64,000 nucleotides of DNA from Sipunculus nudus. Lineage: Eukaryota > Annelida > Sipuncula > Golfingiida > Sipunculidae. The stretch spans positions 735,001-799,000 of the forward strand of contig JAPPUL010000079.1 of assembly GCA_026874595.1 (NCBI GenBank). Direction: 5' to 3'. Every line of letters begins with the position of its first letter. Within the stretch, counting starts at the first letter, position 1. Below, piece after piece: positions 46,262 through 55,676 of this stretch. The notes below the pieces were generated by a model that saw only the letters and a program-made list of their open reading frames with translations, did not search any database and was not told the origin of the DNA. The position numbers were made by a program, and so were the translations under genes.

Positions 46262-47506
46262 TTACTCACTAGGATAAAATAGTCTCCCTACTTCTCTTAA
46301 TATCTCTACACTCAAATCTTCTTTCTTCATCCTACTAAATGCCTTCTCATAACCTCCTTCCCCCAAAAGCACAACCTCGTTAAAATCACTGCCAAAACCT
46401 ATATCCTCGCGTTTAATATCATTACATAATATTATGTCAAGTCCCTTCTCATCCAATTTCTTTCGCCCATTTATTACAAGATCATCACTCTCTGCTGCAA
46501 AGCCTATGTATATTTGTCCCTCCTGTTTACTCGATAAAAGATTTTTTAATATATCATCATTCTCAACTAATTCTAAATCTAATCCACCCCCTTCTCCCTT
46601 CTTTACCTTCTCTGGCAAAACCTCCTTTACTCGATAATCGCAAACCGCTGCACTCATTATTAGTATGTCTGCACCCTTAAGCTCAGCACCTAACACATCT
46701 TCCATCTCTTTTGCACTCTCCACATATATATTCTCTGCTCCATTCGGCAAAGATACAGCTATATTACTATAGATTAGCTTCACTTGTGCACCCGCTGATA
46801 CACAAACTCCAGATAAGCATATCCCCATCTTCCCGCTTGACCTATTACATATATATCTTACAGGGTCTATTCTCTCTATAGTCCCTCCTGCTGTTATAAC
46901 TACTTTCTTCCCTCTAAGATATGAAAGCCCTTTATCCTCTCCTTCTAATTCCTTTTCCTTTATATCCTCTATCCCACCCCCCATACACCTCCTTACATAC
47001 TCTCCTATATAGCTTCCCTCCATCATTCGTCCAACCCCCTCATATCCACACGCTAACATCCCATATTCTGGATTTAGTATCTCGTATTTATTGTTTTTTA
47101 GTATTTCTAGATTCTTCTTTAAAATAGGATTCTTATACATGTTGCTATTCATTGCTGGCGCTATTAACTTCTTTTGGGTTTCAAGAGCACTTGCTACACT
47201 TGTAAGACAATCATCTGCTATCCCATTTGCAAGCTTTCCTATTATATTATATGTTGCTGGCGCTAATATAAATAAATCGGTCTCCCCCACTATGTCTATA
47301 TGAAACATCGGCTTGGCAAAAGTGTCTGTTACAACCTCATTCCCTGATACCACCTCAAATACCATAGGCGATACCAGCTTCGTTGCATTCTTTGTCATTA
47401 CTACTTGTACTTTATACCCTTCCTTCTTAAGCCCATGTATTATATCAAGACTCTTATATAACGATATCCCCCCGCTTACTCCCCACAATATCCTATTCTT
47501 CTTCAA
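46262..47506 (-). CDS. coaBC: bifunctional phosphopantothenoylcysteine decarboxylase/synthase
   Basis: A 414-residue bifunctional CoA-pathway enzyme. The N-terminal flavin-dependent CoaC half has GVSGGISLYKSLDI, the active-site His in MFHIDI, APATYNIIGKLANGIADD, the substrate-clamp PAMN and the catalytic Cys in GMLACGYEGVGRM. The CoaB half begins VVITAGGTIERIDPVRYI with NRSSGKMG. TTG 47506 is preferred because GGGGAG lies seven bases upstream. It overlaps the end of the preceding gene by 14 bases and is probably coupled to it. Confidence 0.95.
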   Translation of the reverse strand: MKKNRILWGVSGGISLYKSLDIIHGLKKEGYKVQVVMTKNATKLVSPMVFEVVSGNEVVTDTFAKPMFHIDIVGETDLFILAPATYNIIGKLANGIADDCLTSVASALETQKKLIAPAMNSNMYKNPILKKNLEILKNNKYEILNPEYGMLACGYEGVGRMMEGSYIGEYVRRCMGGGIEDIKEKELEGEDKGLSYLRGKKVVITAGGTIERIDPVRYICNRSSGKMGICLSGVCVSAGAQVKLIYSNIAVSLPNGAENIYVESAKEMEDVLGAELKGADILIMSAAVCDYRVKEVLPEKVKKGEGGGLDLELVENDDILKNLLSSKQEGQIYIGFAAESDDLVINGRKKLDEKGLDIILCNDIKREDIGFGSDFNEVVLLGEGGYEKAFSRMKKEDLSVEILREVGRLFYPSE

Positions 47507-48659
47507 ACACTCGCTCCCCAAAATAATTATAGCTCTCTATACTATACTGTCCTAAAACTTCTCCTTCAAGCTTTTCTACTCGGCGCTTTATTCCTGATTC
47601 ATAATATTCTATCTTCTCTATCTCCTGGCTTAAGCCTCCTTCTACTATATCTTCATACCCATATCGTCCATATATCCCAAGTAAACTCTCCCCCTTCTTA
47701 GGTTCACTATAATATGTTACTCGCTCCCTCTCTATCCACGACGATTTGCCTCCCCTCTGACCCCTAAGCGAAAATGGTTTTAACACCTTATTCCACGCAT
47801 ACCTTTGCTTGCTTACATCCTCCCTATGCCTCTTGGATAGCTTAAACCCCAATGCCAACTTCTTTAAAAGCTTGCGTTTTGTCCTCTTATTCCAATTAGC
47901 TATATAATATGTCTCACGTACCTTCAATATCCTACCACCATAGTAATAATACAATAGCAAATTTATACCTCGATCATTATATGCCCTATAATAACTATAT
48001 AAAAGCTTGCCTCCTACACCATAATACCTCTCCCATTTATTTAAACCATCATAATACCACTCCACAAAACCTCTCCTATTATATTTCCGATATAAATAAC
48101 TTCCTACCCCCTCATACATATAATATATGCTAAACACTAACCTCTGCTCCCCTCCAAACAAAGCATAATACCTTTCCATAAGAAGTTCTTTATTGTAATA
48201 TTCCTCCTGCTTCATACTATAATTTATCATATAACTTCGACCATCATACATCTTAAACTCCTTCCTTTCATTCCCTACATAAAATAATCCCTCGTTACGA
48301 CCTCCTACTCGTATCTTTAGCTTTTTCTCTTCTATTATATTTGTACGTTGACCCACATACTCCTTAACCTCATTTGCTCCTATCAGTCTCTCCCCTTTGT
48401 ACCTTAAGCCAAGCCTCCTAATTAAAACCCCTAAACTATATTCTTCTAACCTTTTTGCCCTGCCTCCCTCTATCTCAACTTTATAATACCTCTTTGCTCC
48501 AAAAGGCTCCTCGCCATAACACTCTGTGAGATCTTTAAGCTCTGATATATCTATATCTTTGCAATATAAAAAAAAGCTCTCCTCACTATATAATCTTTCT
48601 ACCACAAAAAGTAATAGAAATACCTCCATCATAAGTAAAGTTAGTTTATATCTGCTCAT
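47493..48659 (-). CDS. exported tyrosine-rich protein with YwqK-like repeats
   Basis: A 388-residue protein with a signal peptide (hydrophobic residues 6-22, ending RLYSEE). The mature part is very rich in Tyr, Arg and Gly. Short beta repeats read like the YwqK/MORN type, such as RGFVEWYYDGLNKWERYYGV, GGKLLYSYYRAYNDRG and GRILKVRETYY. These usually form repeated hairpins in exported proteins of unknown role. The protein is basic overall. It is immediately upstream of coaBC and overlaps it. The family match is loose. Confidence 0.6.
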   Translation of the reverse strand: MSRYKLTLLMMEVFLLLFVVERLYSEESFFLYCKDIDISELKDLTECYGEEPFGAKRYYKVEIEGGRAKRLEEYSLGVLIRRLGLRYKGERLIGANEVKEYVGQRTNIIEEKKLKIRVGGRNEGLFYVGNERKEFKMYDGRSYMINYSMKQEEYYNKELLMERYYALFGGEQRLVFSIYYMYEGVGSYLYRKYNRRGFVEWYYDGLNKWERYYGVGGKLLYSYYRAYNDRGINLLLYYYYGGRILKVRETYYIANWNKRTKRKLLKKLALGFKLSKRHREDVSKQRYAWNKVLKPFSLRGQRGGKSSWIERERVTYYSEPKKGESLLGIYGRYGYEDIVEGGLSQEIEKIEYYESGIKRRVEKLEGEVLGQYSIESYNYFGERVFEEE

Positions 48660-48720
48660 AATTATTAAACCCTTTTTATCACTATAGCTAAAACCACATA
48701 AGCATATCCATAAATAATAC

Positions 48721-49812
48721 CTAGCTGCTTAACGCTCGCATGTTTACATTTATATCCTGCAGTATTGCATCTATCCAATCCATATCATATCGATCTTGAA
48801 GCGTCTTTACTGTATTTCGAAGCTCTTGGAGTTCTACCTTATATCTATTTTCTCGTAGTGCATGCGGTACGCTATTTTCAATCTTATTGTTTTGTTCTAT
48901 AAAGCCTATAAGCTCAAACAATATTGCACAGTTTTTCTCAAGACGTCTTGATAAATCTAATATCAAATTTACCAGAAATCTAGGATTCTTTTCTACAAAA
49001 CCTTTTAGACTACTTTGCTTTACTACTGTCAACACTGTCTCCTCAAGGGCTGTTAATGTCGCTGTTCGCTTATTACCCAACAGTAATGCCATCTCTCCTA
49101 GTACACTCCCAGTCTCGCTTACCACTGTAACATCTTTATCGTTTATACTTACATTTAGTTTCCCGCGCTTTAGTATGTATAGCTCCTGTCCAAAATCACC
49201 TTCCTTGCAAACTAGTGCTCCTGGCGGATATACTCTTGAATATTGATCTATATCTGCACTTTTAATGTCTATCGTTACTTCCCTTTTACTAAGAGATACA
49301 AATGCGTGTCCTTTTGAATATATTAATGATGATTTTGACCTTAGTATTATCTCTTCAAGCCAGGGAAAACGCTTTTGTTCATACTGCTTGGCAAGCTCAT
49401 CTATTGCATTTGCATACGTTTTACAATATTCTTGTGTTATACGCTCTTTCTCTCCTATCTGTGCTTTTTTTATATCCAGGAGTTTATTGATCTCTACAAG
49501 CATTAACACTATTGTTCTTGCTATTGCAAAACCTATATTATATTTGTTTAGTATGTCTATTATTACCTCTCCTGCTACCTTTACATACTTTACGCCCTCT
49601 GGAGCCTTAAGTCCCAGTATACGGTAATGTGCATAATTATCTTCACGGCTTAGCAGTATCTCACTTGCTCCAAATAGCATGTCTTCTCCTTCTACCTCAA
49701 AACCAAGACCCTCAAGCACCTCTACATATACTCGCCCGCTCTTTATCAAATACGCACACTCGGCACTCTCTTTCTTCCTATATACATAGACATATCCTTC
49801 AGGACTACTCAT
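48721..49812 (-). CDS. cyclic-nucleotide-binding (CRP/CAP-like cNMP) domain protein
   Basis: A 363-residue cytoplasmic protein. A clear cNMP-binding domain occupies about residues 190-310: VYPPGALVCKEGDFGQELYILKRGKLNV, then the phosphate-binding cassette GEMALLLGNKRTATLTAL, which keeps Glu and Arg. The N-terminal 90 residues look like a second, degenerate cNMP domain (GYVYVYRKKESAECAYLIKSG). A helical linker joins them. There is no DNA-binding HTH at the C-terminus, only a helix, so it is probably a signalling adaptor rather than a CRP regulator. A cyclase-like protein is encoded about 8 kb away. Confidence 0.85.
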   Translation of the reverse strand: MSSPEGYVYVYRKKESAECAYLIKSGRVYVEVLEGLGFEVEGEDMLFGASEILLSREDNYAHYRILGLKAPEGVKYVKVAGEVIIDILNKYNIGFAIARTIVLMLVEINKLLDIKKAQIGEKERITQEYCKTYANAIDELAKQYEQKRFPWLEEIILRSKSSLIYSKGHAFVSLSKREVTIDIKSADIDQYSRVYPPGALVCKEGDFGQELYILKRGKLNVSINDKDVTVVSETGSVLGEMALLLGNKRTATLTALEETVLTVVKQSSLKGFVEKNPRFLVNLILDLSRRLEKNCAILFELIGFIEQNNKIENSVPHALRENRYKVELQELRNTVKTLQDRYDMDWIDAILQDINVNMRALSS

Positions 49813-50043
49813 CTGTAATTTACCCTGCTCCTTTTTTATACTGCCTCCTCTCCTCTCACACTAACAAAACACACCAACACTATAAGTTCCCTATTATTCT
49901 CCTTTATTTTCTCTGCTCTTTCTTCCCAAGACACTTATTATTGAAAACCCTTACTATGTTCTCTCCATATATTTTGTATACTTTATTCGTTCCTTAGTTC
50001 TTCTTTAGAATATAAAAGAGGACTTTATTCATTTTCTACTCTC

Positions 50044-50496
50044 TTAACTCTTGTTTAACTCCATTGACAGCATATATAGCATAACCATTCCTAATATCCA
50101 TACCCCGAAATTTAAATACAATGACAACTTATGTAGAGCCTTAAATTCTTTCCTCATACCGCTACCCTCACCTTCCTTAATTTTTATCTTCACTTCCCGT
50201 ATCTTTGGCATTACATACATTCCACCTGCCAGGCTCAATAGCAACATCAAAAGTAGTATCACCACCTTGCTTAATTCAACACCATATATATACAATAGGC
50301 TAATTAAGCTAAGTCCCGCACAAATATAACTCATTAGGTAATAACCCGGAAACATTACTTCTACACAGCGACCTGCTTCTGTCCTCTTAAGTTTCCTAAA
50401 TAATGATGGCGCCTGCACAAACGAAAATAAACTTATTCCTCCTATCCAAAACGATAATGATACCACGTATATATATTTAAATAACATTTCAAACAT
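50044..50496 (-). CDS. DUF4149-family membrane protein
   Basis: A 150-residue inner-membrane protein with four TM segments (about 5-27, 52-72, 77-95, 124-145). The pattern FWIGGISLFSFVQAPSLFRKL followed by a loop and PGYY fits DUF4149 (TMEM205-like). The function of this family is unknown. It is divergent from the DUF420 gene across a 203-base AT-rich spacer that includes tttatttttatg twice (about 50531-50557). Confidence 0.7.
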   Translation of the reverse strand: MFEMLFKYIYVVSLSFWIGGISLFSFVQAPSLFRKLKRTEAGRCVEVMFPGYYLMSYICAGLSLISLLYIYGVELSKVVILLLMLLLSLAGGMYVMPKIREVKIKIKEGEGSGMRKEFKALHKLSLYLNFGVWILGMVMLYMLSMELNKS

Positions 50497-50699
50497 TGCT
50501 TAATTTCCTTTCTTAATTTACTAAAATCATTTTATTTATTTTTATGTTTATTTTTATGTTTACTCAATTCCCTTGCTAACAAAATCAACTCATTTTTTAC
50601 GCAAACACTTAGCTTTTTTTTATACTTTAATGGCTTACGGTAGTATATTTCTACCATGTTAGCTTTTTATTATCTTTTTGATCAGCTTATGGGACTCAT

Positions 50700-51128
50700 A
50701 TGACACAATATCTACCTCTTCTTAATGCTTGCCTTAATTTAATCAGTACCATTTTCATAATAGCTGCTTTCATTTATATTAAAAAAGGCTATATACAAAA
50801 ACATAAGTCATTCATCATTATAGCTCTTTGCACCTCCACCCTCTTCCTTATCTCTTATGCCATATACCACTTCTACACCCCATCTTTAACTACTTATAAT
50901 AAAACCGGCCTCCCCCTTTATATTTACTTTTTTATCCTCATCTCTCATACCATTTTAGCTTCAACTCTACCTATTCTAATCCCTATATCCGTATACCATG
51001 GCATCAAAACTAACATCGTTAAACATAAGAAGATTGTTCGCTTTACTTACCCTATCTGGCTTTATGTCTCGTTTACAGGCGTTATTATATATATAATTCT
51101 ATATCACCTAAACCCTACTACTGTCTAA
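50700..51128 (+). CDS. DUF420-family membrane protein
   Basis: A 142-residue protein with four TM segments. LPLLNACLNLISTIFIIAAF, HKSFIIIALCTSTLFLISY, FFILISHTILA and the closing KIVRFTYPIWLYVSFTGVII are the family pattern, including conserved histidines at His35, the AIYHFY site and the SHT site. DUF420 members are often linked with haem-copper oxidase assembly, but no oxidase gene is in this window, so the role is uncertain. A short GGTAG/CTACC hairpin lies just upstream (50639-50655). Confidence 0.75.
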   Translation: MTQYLPLLNACLNLISTIFIIAAFIYIKKGYIQKHKSFIIIALCTSTLFLISYAIYHFYTPSLTTYNKTGLPLYIYFFILISHTILASTLPILIPISVYHGIKTNIVKHKKIVRFTYPIWLYVSFTGVIIYIILYHLNPTTV

Positions 51129-51154
51129 TTAATTATCTGTCTTAAGGCTTTTTT

Positions 51155-52627
51155 TCAAAATGCTTCCTCAAAAACTACTCCCGCAATCTCTTTATTAACT
51201 GTCACCCGCTTTTTACTTGCAAGCTCTTCTCTATATTCGTTTATACTCTCTTGTATATTTAATTCCTCCTCAGCATTCTGCTCGCCTTCCAATAGACCCA
51301 AAGTAAGCACTATTAAAGTTTGCTGCCGCCCGCCCTTCTGTGGTTCCATGCTTGCATAACCAAATTCCACTGTCCTGCCGTCGAGTAATGTCTCAAGCCA
51401 TTCCTCTCGCGATAACATGAAAAGATAATTACTTATATAATCATTTCCCCATACCACAAACTCTTTTACCATATTGCCATATCCCGCATTCTTTCGCCTT
51501 TCAAATGGCGTTGTGCCTGTAAAACCTGCCCTGCCCTCCTCCTCCTCATGGTAATCCTTTGGGCGATTCTTTAATATATATTGCAAATGATCCCTCGATA
51601 TCTTATTTAGCTTCTTTGACTCCCTTAAGCCATTTAATTTGTATTTCCTCCTTAAATCTCTCATTAGTCCTTTCATAACTGATTTGCTATTGCTTAGATT
51701 TACCCTCATCTTTGATAATATCTTAAGGTATGCTGCGTATATATGCTCACTTCCAAAGTCATTTACAAAGCTTGATACATATTCTCGTTTCTGATAAGAT
51801 TTTACATTTGGGGAGTATAGCTCTATTATGAATCTATCTGTTAGCTTTACATTACCTTTCGGGTTTATTTTATAACCCAGCTTATCTTTGTGCTTTATAT
51901 AATAATCTATACCCCCATCTCGTCCTACTCGAAGCGTTTTATCAGGATAAAATGTATAATACCTTGTCTTATTCTTAGACTTTTCTGAAAAATATATTCC
52001 CGACTTGTTCCCAAGCATTATCCTATAAAATATGTTGTTACCCTTAAATATTCTGTAAAATTTATACAATAACCGTTTTTTCTTATCTATACTCTTAAAC
52101 CCATTTTGAGACTCGTTTTCCCAATACTCATATCCCCCCACCGAAAGCCATTTTAACTTCGTTGCTTTGTCACTATTTTTGTCTTTTAATGAAAATTCGC
52201 TATAGTAATATTTCCCACGATACGTATAAGAAAAACCCTTGTCCTTTAATGTTAACTTCTCATTTTCAGCAATTTCAACTCCTATGCTTTGTTTACTCTC
52301 GTATACTGCTATATTATCCTCATAATACCTTATCTTCATGTTCCCACGTCGCCTACTATTTAACGGCGTTTGGACTTTGGTCTCTTCATAAAGTAAACGC
52401 ATCTCCTCCACACGATCTACTATCTCTTGCGCTAAAACCTGAAACTCTTTTGCCTTGCCTATACTACTTGTTACAAGAGCATTTAACTTCTTTATATCGT
52501 CTACATGACTTTTTAATCCTTCACCCAAAACATAATTTGGAATTATTAAAAGTAAGAATATTATATATCGTAACCGCAAAACTCTATTTATTTTATATAT
52601 TTCTAACATTTTTTTCATCCTCTCCAA
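51155..52627 (-). CDS. exported protein with C-terminal CAP/SCP-like domain
   Basis: A 490-residue protein with an N-terminal signal (hydrophobic about 19-34, LGEG). The first 330 residues are Lys/Tyr-rich beta-type sequence without a known family. Residues about 340-450 resemble a bacterial CAP domain: LNKISRDHLQYILKNRPKDY, then TTPFERRKNAGYGNMVKEFV, SREEWLETLLDG and a closing GYASM...LIVLTLG. The expected second histidine is not obvious, so metal binding may be altered. Bacterial CAP domains are mostly extracellular and of unknown function. Confidence 0.6.
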   Translation of the reverse strand: MERMKKMLEIYKINRVLRLRYIIFLLLIIPNYVLGEGLKSHVDDIKKLNALVTSSIGKAKEFQVLAQEIVDRVEEMRLLYEETKVQTPLNSRRRGNMKIRYYEDNIAVYESKQSIGVEIAENEKLTLKDKGFSYTYRGKYYYSEFSLKDKNSDKATKLKWLSVGGYEYWENESQNGFKSIDKKKRLLYKFYRIFKGNNIFYRIMLGNKSGIYFSEKSKNKTRYYTFYPDKTLRVGRDGGIDYYIKHKDKLGYKINPKGNVKLTDRFIIELYSPNVKSYQKREYVSSFVNDFGSEHIYAAYLKILSKMRVNLSNSKSVMKGLMRDLRRKYKLNGLRESKKLNKISRDHLQYILKNRPKDYHEEEEGRAGFTGTTPFERRKNAGYGNMVKEFVVWGNDYISNYLFMLSREEWLETLLDGRTVEFGYASMEPQKGGRQQTLIVLTLGLLEGEQNAEEELNIQESINEYREELASKKRVTVNKEIAGVVFEEAF

Positions 52628-52692
52628 ATTCGATAATTAATCCTTATTTAAAACTAAAAATAATCTTTTGTTAAATCTAAACTTAAATAAAA

Positions 52693-53094
52693 TTAAAACA
52701 ATACTAAATAAATTCCCCTGCCTAATAATAATCCTACATACCCAAATAAAAGACTTAATATCACGTTAAGAAACAACAAGCTATACTCTCCTTTATAGAA
52801 AAGATTATAACTTTCTAAAGTGAAGGTTGAGAAGGTCGTGAAGGACCCTAAAAGCCCTACGCTTATAAATAATCTATATGTCTCTCGATTATTATTAATC
52901 CACCCCCTGTCTTCTCCAGATAACAGCATGTCTACAAAACCTATTAAAAAACAGCCTGCTACATTTACAACTAACGTACCAAACGGAAATCTAATACTAA
53001 GGCCCTCTAAAACTTCACTCACCATATGCCTTAATATAGCTCCTATAAACCCTCCTAAACCTACTGCCATATATAGTATAAGTTTATCTTGCAC
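52693..53094 (-). CDS. crcB: fluoride ion channel CrcB/Fluc
   Basis: A 133-residue, four-TM channel that exports fluoride as an antiparallel dimer. GGFIGAILRHMVSE, FPFGTLVVNVAGCFLIGF (with the channel-lining Asn) and GLLGSFTTFSTFTLES (phenylalanine box) are diagnostic. There is no fluoride riboswitch in front; the 43-base spacer follows the methyltransferase gene directly, so it is probably the second gene of a two-gene unit. Confidence 0.95.
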   Translation of the reverse strand: MQDKLILYMAVGLGGFIGAILRHMVSEVLEGLSIRFPFGTLVVNVAGCFLIGFVDMLLSGEDRGWINNNRETYRLFISVGLLGSFTTFSTFTLESYNLFYKGEYSLLFLNVILSLLFGYVGLLLGRGIYLVLF

Positions 53095-53137
53095 TAATTA
53101 CTCTCTCCTATATCATATTATCCTCTGTTTATATAGA

Positions 53138-53770
53138 TTAACTGCCTTCCTTCTTTAGCAAATATGTCTTCAAAAATACATTATGACGCTTCTCTTTTAA
53201 TACATTTACTCTAAGCCCTTTTAATAATATATCAAATTCTAAAGTTATTTTAGTTGCCAGCAGGTTTGTTACTATATTTAATAGTTTACTAATAAAACCT
53301 AATACCAAACCTTCTAATAGGAATTTGTCGAATATAACCATAATCCCTCCTCCCTTTAATACTCGCAACCCCTCCTCTATACAAAGTCGTGGTTCCTTAG
53401 ACACTGCTACTATCAACGGTAGTAATACTATGTCAAATGTTTCATCTGCATATGAAAGCGCGTTTGCATCCATTTGACGATACGTTATATCTGTCCTCCC
53501 TACATTATTTAGCTGTGCCTTCTTTAGCATCCTTTTACTATAATCTATCCCTTCTATTTTTAAATCAAGCTCGCTTTTTAACAACTTTAAATCTTGTCCC
53601 GTACCAACTCCCACTACCAAAAGACGCTTACCTGCAAAATCTCCAACATCAACTGCCTCTAAAAGCATATCTATACTCTCTTTACGGCTTTTTCTTAAAA
53701 ACATTCTCGCTATAGGATCATACACATACGAATACATATCCCATAGTCTTGAACCAATTATATGTCGCAT
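53138..53770 (-). CDS. SAM-dependent methyltransferase (UbiE/Methyltransf_11 type)
   Basis: A 210-residue class I methyltransferase. Motif I is LLVVGVGTGQDLKLL, motif II IEGIDYSKRMLKKAQ, the adenine-site acid MDANALSYADETFDIVLL, and the post-motif GLRVLKGGGIMVIFDKF. The N-terminus WDMYSYVYDPIARMF resembles phospholipid N-methyltransferase and menaquinone-type enzymes. A hydrophobic stretch near 150-170 suggests membrane association, so a lipid or quinone substrate is plausible but unproven. Confidence 0.8.
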   Translation of the reverse strand: MRHIIGSRLWDMYSYVYDPIARMFLRKSRKESIDMLLEAVDVGDFAGKRLLVVGVGTGQDLKLLKSELDLKIEGIDYSKRMLKKAQLNNVGRTDITYRQMDANALSYADETFDIVLLPLIVAVSKEPRLCIEEGLRVLKGGGIMVIFDKFLLEGLVLGFISKLLNIVTNLLATKITLEFDILLKGLRVNVLKEKRHNVFLKTYLLKKEGS

Positions 53771-53853
53771 TATAAAAATCTAATCTAAAAAACATCTTTT
53801 ATGCTACATTTTACTTATACAAAATTTACACTATCTTAAAAAGGTCAAGACTT

Positions 53854-54900
53854 ATGCTATCCGTATATCAAATTGCAAGCTCTTTGAATGCCACCATCAT
53901 ATTTAAAGGCACGCTTATTAAAAAAAAATTAGAATACAAAAAACTTTTACATAATCTATCCATAACCCAAATCTCACCTCCCAATAACATACTCCCAAAC
54001 TCCATAGTATTTATTGCAAAACAAAAATTCCTTGCTAAAGCATTAAGCTCAAATAATACTACTGCTTTACTAATTGACAAGAAGATTAATTTCCCAAGTT
54101 CCTCTAACATTTTTGCTTTGGTTTGCAATGACGCTAAAACCGCCTTTCATAAATTGCTTGACTTATTTAATAAACCTCATAAAATAATAAGCGGGATTCA
54201 TCAAAGTGCTTATATCGGTCAAAATGTATCCCTCGGCAATAATGTTACCATTATGCCTTTTTCTACCATCGAAGATAATGTTAAGATTAGCGATAATGTC
54301 GTTATATATCCAAATGCTTATATCGCAAATGACGTTACAATTAAAAGTAATTCAACTATATCTCATGGCGTTTTTATTCACCACTCATGCATAATCGGGA
54401 AGAATGTCTTTATCGGACCACATAGTGTTATCGGTAATATTGGTTTTGGCTATCACAAAAGCAATAACAGCTTCTTGCGCACCTCTCATATCGGTATCGT
54501 TTATATTGAGGATAATGTAGATATTGGAGCCCTTGTTACTATCGATAGAGCTACTTTAGGACAAACTTTTATCGGCTCTGGTACTAAGATAGACAGCCAG
54601 GTCCATATCGCTCATAACTGTTATATCGGTAATAATTGTATCATTGCAGGACAATCAGGTCTTGCCGGCTCTGTTACTTTAGAAGATAATGTCTCACTTG
54701 CCGGAAACGTTGGAATTGTCGACCATGTCAGAGTAGAAAAATATTCTACCGTCCTTGCCAAAAGCATGGTGCATAGCAATATTAAACCATATTCTACTGT
54801 CTTTGGATATCCTGCAAGACCTCTTGTTCAGGCTCTTAAAATTCATAAGGCTATTTTAAAGCTTATTTTACCTAAAAAGCATAAAAATAATAATAAATAA
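53854..54900 (+). CDS. lpxD: UDP-3-O-acylglucosamine N-acyltransferase-like protein
   Basis: A 348-residue acyltransferase of lipid A synthesis. The N-terminal uridine-binding domain (1-100) is followed by left-handed beta-helix hexapeptide repeats from about 117 (HQSAYIGQNVSLGNNVTI onward). The catalytic His lies in SQVHIAHNCYIG, and GFGYHKSNNSF matches the second conserved His region. The C-terminal GYPARPLVQ and helices are normal. It suggests an LPS-type outer membrane, as in leptospires and brachyspires rather than treponemes. AAAGG precedes the ATG. Confidence 0.92.
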   Translation: MLSVYQIASSLNATIIFKGTLIKKKLEYKKLLHNLSITQISPPNNILPNSIVFIAKQKFLAKALSSNNTTALLIDKKINFPSSSNIFALVCNDAKTAFHKLLDLFNKPHKIISGIHQSAYIGQNVSLGNNVTIMPFSTIEDNVKISDNVVIYPNAYIANDVTIKSNSTISHGVFIHHSCIIGKNVFIGPHSVIGNIGFGYHKSNNSFLRTSHIGIVYIEDNVDIGALVTIDRATLGQTFIGSGTKIDSQVHIAHNCYIGNNCIIAGQSGLAGSVTLEDNVSLAGNVGIVDHVRVEKYSTVLAKSMVHSNIKPYSTVFGYPARPLVQALKIHKAILKLILPKKHKNNNK

Positions 54901-54902
54901 AC

Positions 54903-55535
54903 CTAACTTCCAAGCTCGCTACTCTTCGTTATTACTTTGTCTATTAGTGCCTTCGGCCCATATTTACTTGCCTCTTGTGCCGTCATCCAAAAGTCTCTGT
55001 CTATATCCTTCTTTACCTCCTTTGCACTTTTTCCCGTCGCCTTCACATATATATCTATTATCTTATTTTTCGTGTTTAACATCTCTTTGGCTTGTATCTC
55101 AATATCCGCTACCGTCCCCCTGTATACTCCGCTTATTAATGGCTGGTGTATAAGTACCATTGAGTTGGAAAATGCATAACGATGTCCCTTACTTGCTGCA
55201 AGCGATATTATAGAGCCCATACTCGCTGCAAACCCCATTACCACCGTCTTTATTACTGGCTTTACAAAATGCATCATATCGTATATTGCAAAGCCTGAGA
55301 ATATCTCACCACCAGGTGAATTGATAAATACTGTTATCGGCTTTTTTGCATCCTCTTCCTCAAGCAATAATAGCTGATTTGTAACTCGATTGGCAAGCTT
55401 TGAATTCACCTCTCCTGATATTATTACCTTCCGTGACTTTAACAACTTCTCTGAGAGCCCTAAATCATTTTTATCTTTGTCCTTATCTCCTTCTTCTTCT
55501 TTCATATTTAAAAAATCAAGTCCTTTGTATCGCAT
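54903..55535 (-). CDS. clpP: ATP-dependent Clp protease proteolytic subunit
   Basis: A 210-residue serine peptidase that works with ClpX or ClpA. FINSPGGEIFSGFAIYD, the nucleophile Ser105 in GFAASMGS, His130 in LIHQPL and Asp181 in DIDRDFWMTAQEA give the full triad. The N-terminal 30 residues are unusually charged (KEEEGDKDKDK) compared with typical axial loops. It is not next to clpX or tig, which suggests a secondary ClpP copy. It converges with lpxD. Confidence 0.94.
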   Translation of the reverse strand: MRYKGLDFLNMKEEEGDKDKDKNDLGLSEKLLKSRKVIISGEVNSKLANRVTNQLLLLEEEDAKKPITVFINSPGGEIFSGFAIYDMMHFVKPVIKTVVMGFAASMGSIISLAASKGHRYAFSNSMVLIHQPLISGVYRGTVADIEIQAKEMLNTKNKIIDIYVKATGKSAKEVKKDIDRDFWMTAQEASKYGPKALIDKVITKSSELGS

Positions 55536-55676
55536 TCTACTTGTCCTCTAATTATTAATATTATTTATTGTTTCCTTTTTTTCTTTTAGACCTTTTAGAT
55601 CTTTTAGATATAGTATATAATAGAATTTAATCGGTTAGACTAATTTTTCATCGCAAATTATATCAGCATCCTCTCT

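Noticed and set aside
53095-53137. Fluoride riboswitch before crcB
   Set aside because: The spacer is only 43 bases, directly behind the methyltransferase gene, with no conserved fluoride-aptamer motifs seen.
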